NCBI GenBank assembly: GCA_903876735.1
Contig: CAIRAW010000038.1
Location: 30,932-94,931 of the forward strand
Direction: 5' to 3'
Origin: an uncultured beta proteobacterium
GTDB lineage: Bacteria; Pseudomonadota; Gammaproteobacteria; Burkholderiales; Burkholderiaceae_C
DNA: 64,000 nt
Below are positions 63,652 through 64,000 of this stretch, one piece after another; position 1 is the stretch's first letter, and each line of letters opens with the position of its first letter. The notes below the pieces were generated by a model. It did not search any database. It saw only the letters and a list, made by a program, of their open reading frames with translations, and was not told the origin of the DNA. The translations under genes were made by a program, and so were the position numbers.

Positions 63652-64000
63652 ACGCTCAGCGCCAGGGTAAAGCTAAAGACCGCACCGCCACCCAAACGGT
63701 TGGCCACGGTCAGGTGTCCGCCGTGGGCTTCCACGATGGAGCGACAGATATTCAGGCCCAGCCCCAGCCCTTCTGGCTTGGTGCTGAAGAACGGCGAAAA
63801 CACCTGCTCCAGCAAGGCCTGCGGCACGCCAGGCCCGACATCGCCCACCTGAATCTGCAGCGCCCGCTCCTGCAACTGCGTCCTGATGTCGATCACGCGC
63901 TGTGCCACGGGCAGATCCTGCATCGCCTGCGCCGCGTTCTGCAGCAGGTTGATCAGCACCTGCTCCAGCAGCACGCGGTTGCCGCGCACCGGCGGCAAGG
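63648..64000 (-). CDS. Sensor histidine kinase, C-terminal part (gene continues beyond the window)
   Basis: The last about 117 residues of an HATPase domain are visible: N-box LINLLQNAAQAM, D-x-G-x-G (VGDVGPGVP), and GLGLGLNICRSIVEAHGG. The remainder and sensor part lie past base 64000. It should phosphorylate the adjacent FixJ-type regulator. Confidence 0.9.
   Translation of the reverse strand, partial: LPPVRGNRVLLEQVLINLLQNAAQAMQDLPVAQRVIDIRTQLQERALQIQVGDVGPGVPQALLEQVFSPFFSTKPEGLGLGLNICRSIVEAHGGHLTVANRLGGGAVFSFTLALSV

Overview
The window looks like chromosomal DNA of a high-GC betaproteobacterium, most likely Burkholderiales/Comamonadaceae (Rhodoferax/Polaromonas-like). This rests on the gene complement (phasin and PHB physiology, Entner-Doudoroff edd and eda, pcm-tolC-waaA neighbourhood, Crp/Fnr regulator next to a universal stress protein, CheB-CheR-PAS fusion) and on two dispersed palindromic repeat families. 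The genus is inferred from protein flavour, not from a marker gene. No rRNA, tRNA or CRISPR array was seen.

Layout: 1-11.2 kb holds a truncated ModE/LysR-like regulator, TRAP transporter permeases, a P-type cation ATPase, then a reverse-strand run (2-hydroxyacid dehydrogenase, NhaD antiporter, PncB, nitroreductase, thioesterase). A phasin gene follows with two PhaR-like operators and a strong terminator. At 12,270-18,874 there is a 6.6-kb transposon with 22-bp perfect terminal inverted repeats and a perfect 8-bp target duplication. It encodes an IS1595/ISXO2-type transposase and passenger genes: a possible ribbon-helix-helix protein behind a palindrome array, a CoiA-like nuclease, a YiiX/NlpC-P60-like hydrolase and tandem coiled-coil/winged-helix proteins, one with an internal stop. 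It landed in the stop codon of the neighbouring MFS gene, whose stop now comes from the transposon end.

18.9-28 kb: MFS/MarR, thioesterase, glyoxalase I, eda, edd, pdxH, AEC transporter, a succinylglutamate desuccinylase-like peptidase and msrA. 28-35 kb: a TetR-RND efflux cluster with pcm and a TolC-type porin. 35-39 kb: waaA, waaC and phosphomannomutase. 39-43 kb: an Ada-AlkA DNA repair protein, ogt and two exporters. 43-55 kb: a stress and signalling block with cfa, an orphan GroEL lacking GroES and one catalytic Asp, a diguanylate cyclase, CheB-CheR-PAS, universal stress protein, Fnr-type regulator and a NarL-type two-component system. 55-64 kb: Bcr/CflA exporter, miaA, an ABC ATPase separated from its probable FtsX-like permease by an ExbB-ExbD-ExbD-TonB-like cluster, and the 3' part of another two-component system.

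Three FNR-like 14-mers (consensus TTGMG-N4-ATCAA) link parts of the window. Two lie at the same distance (about 57 bp) from the start codons of the P-type ATPase and of the GroEL operon, as expected for class II activation, perhaps by the Fnr-type protein encoded here. GC-rich palindromic repeats have entered the reading frames of edd and waaA and appear to supply the start codon of waaC.
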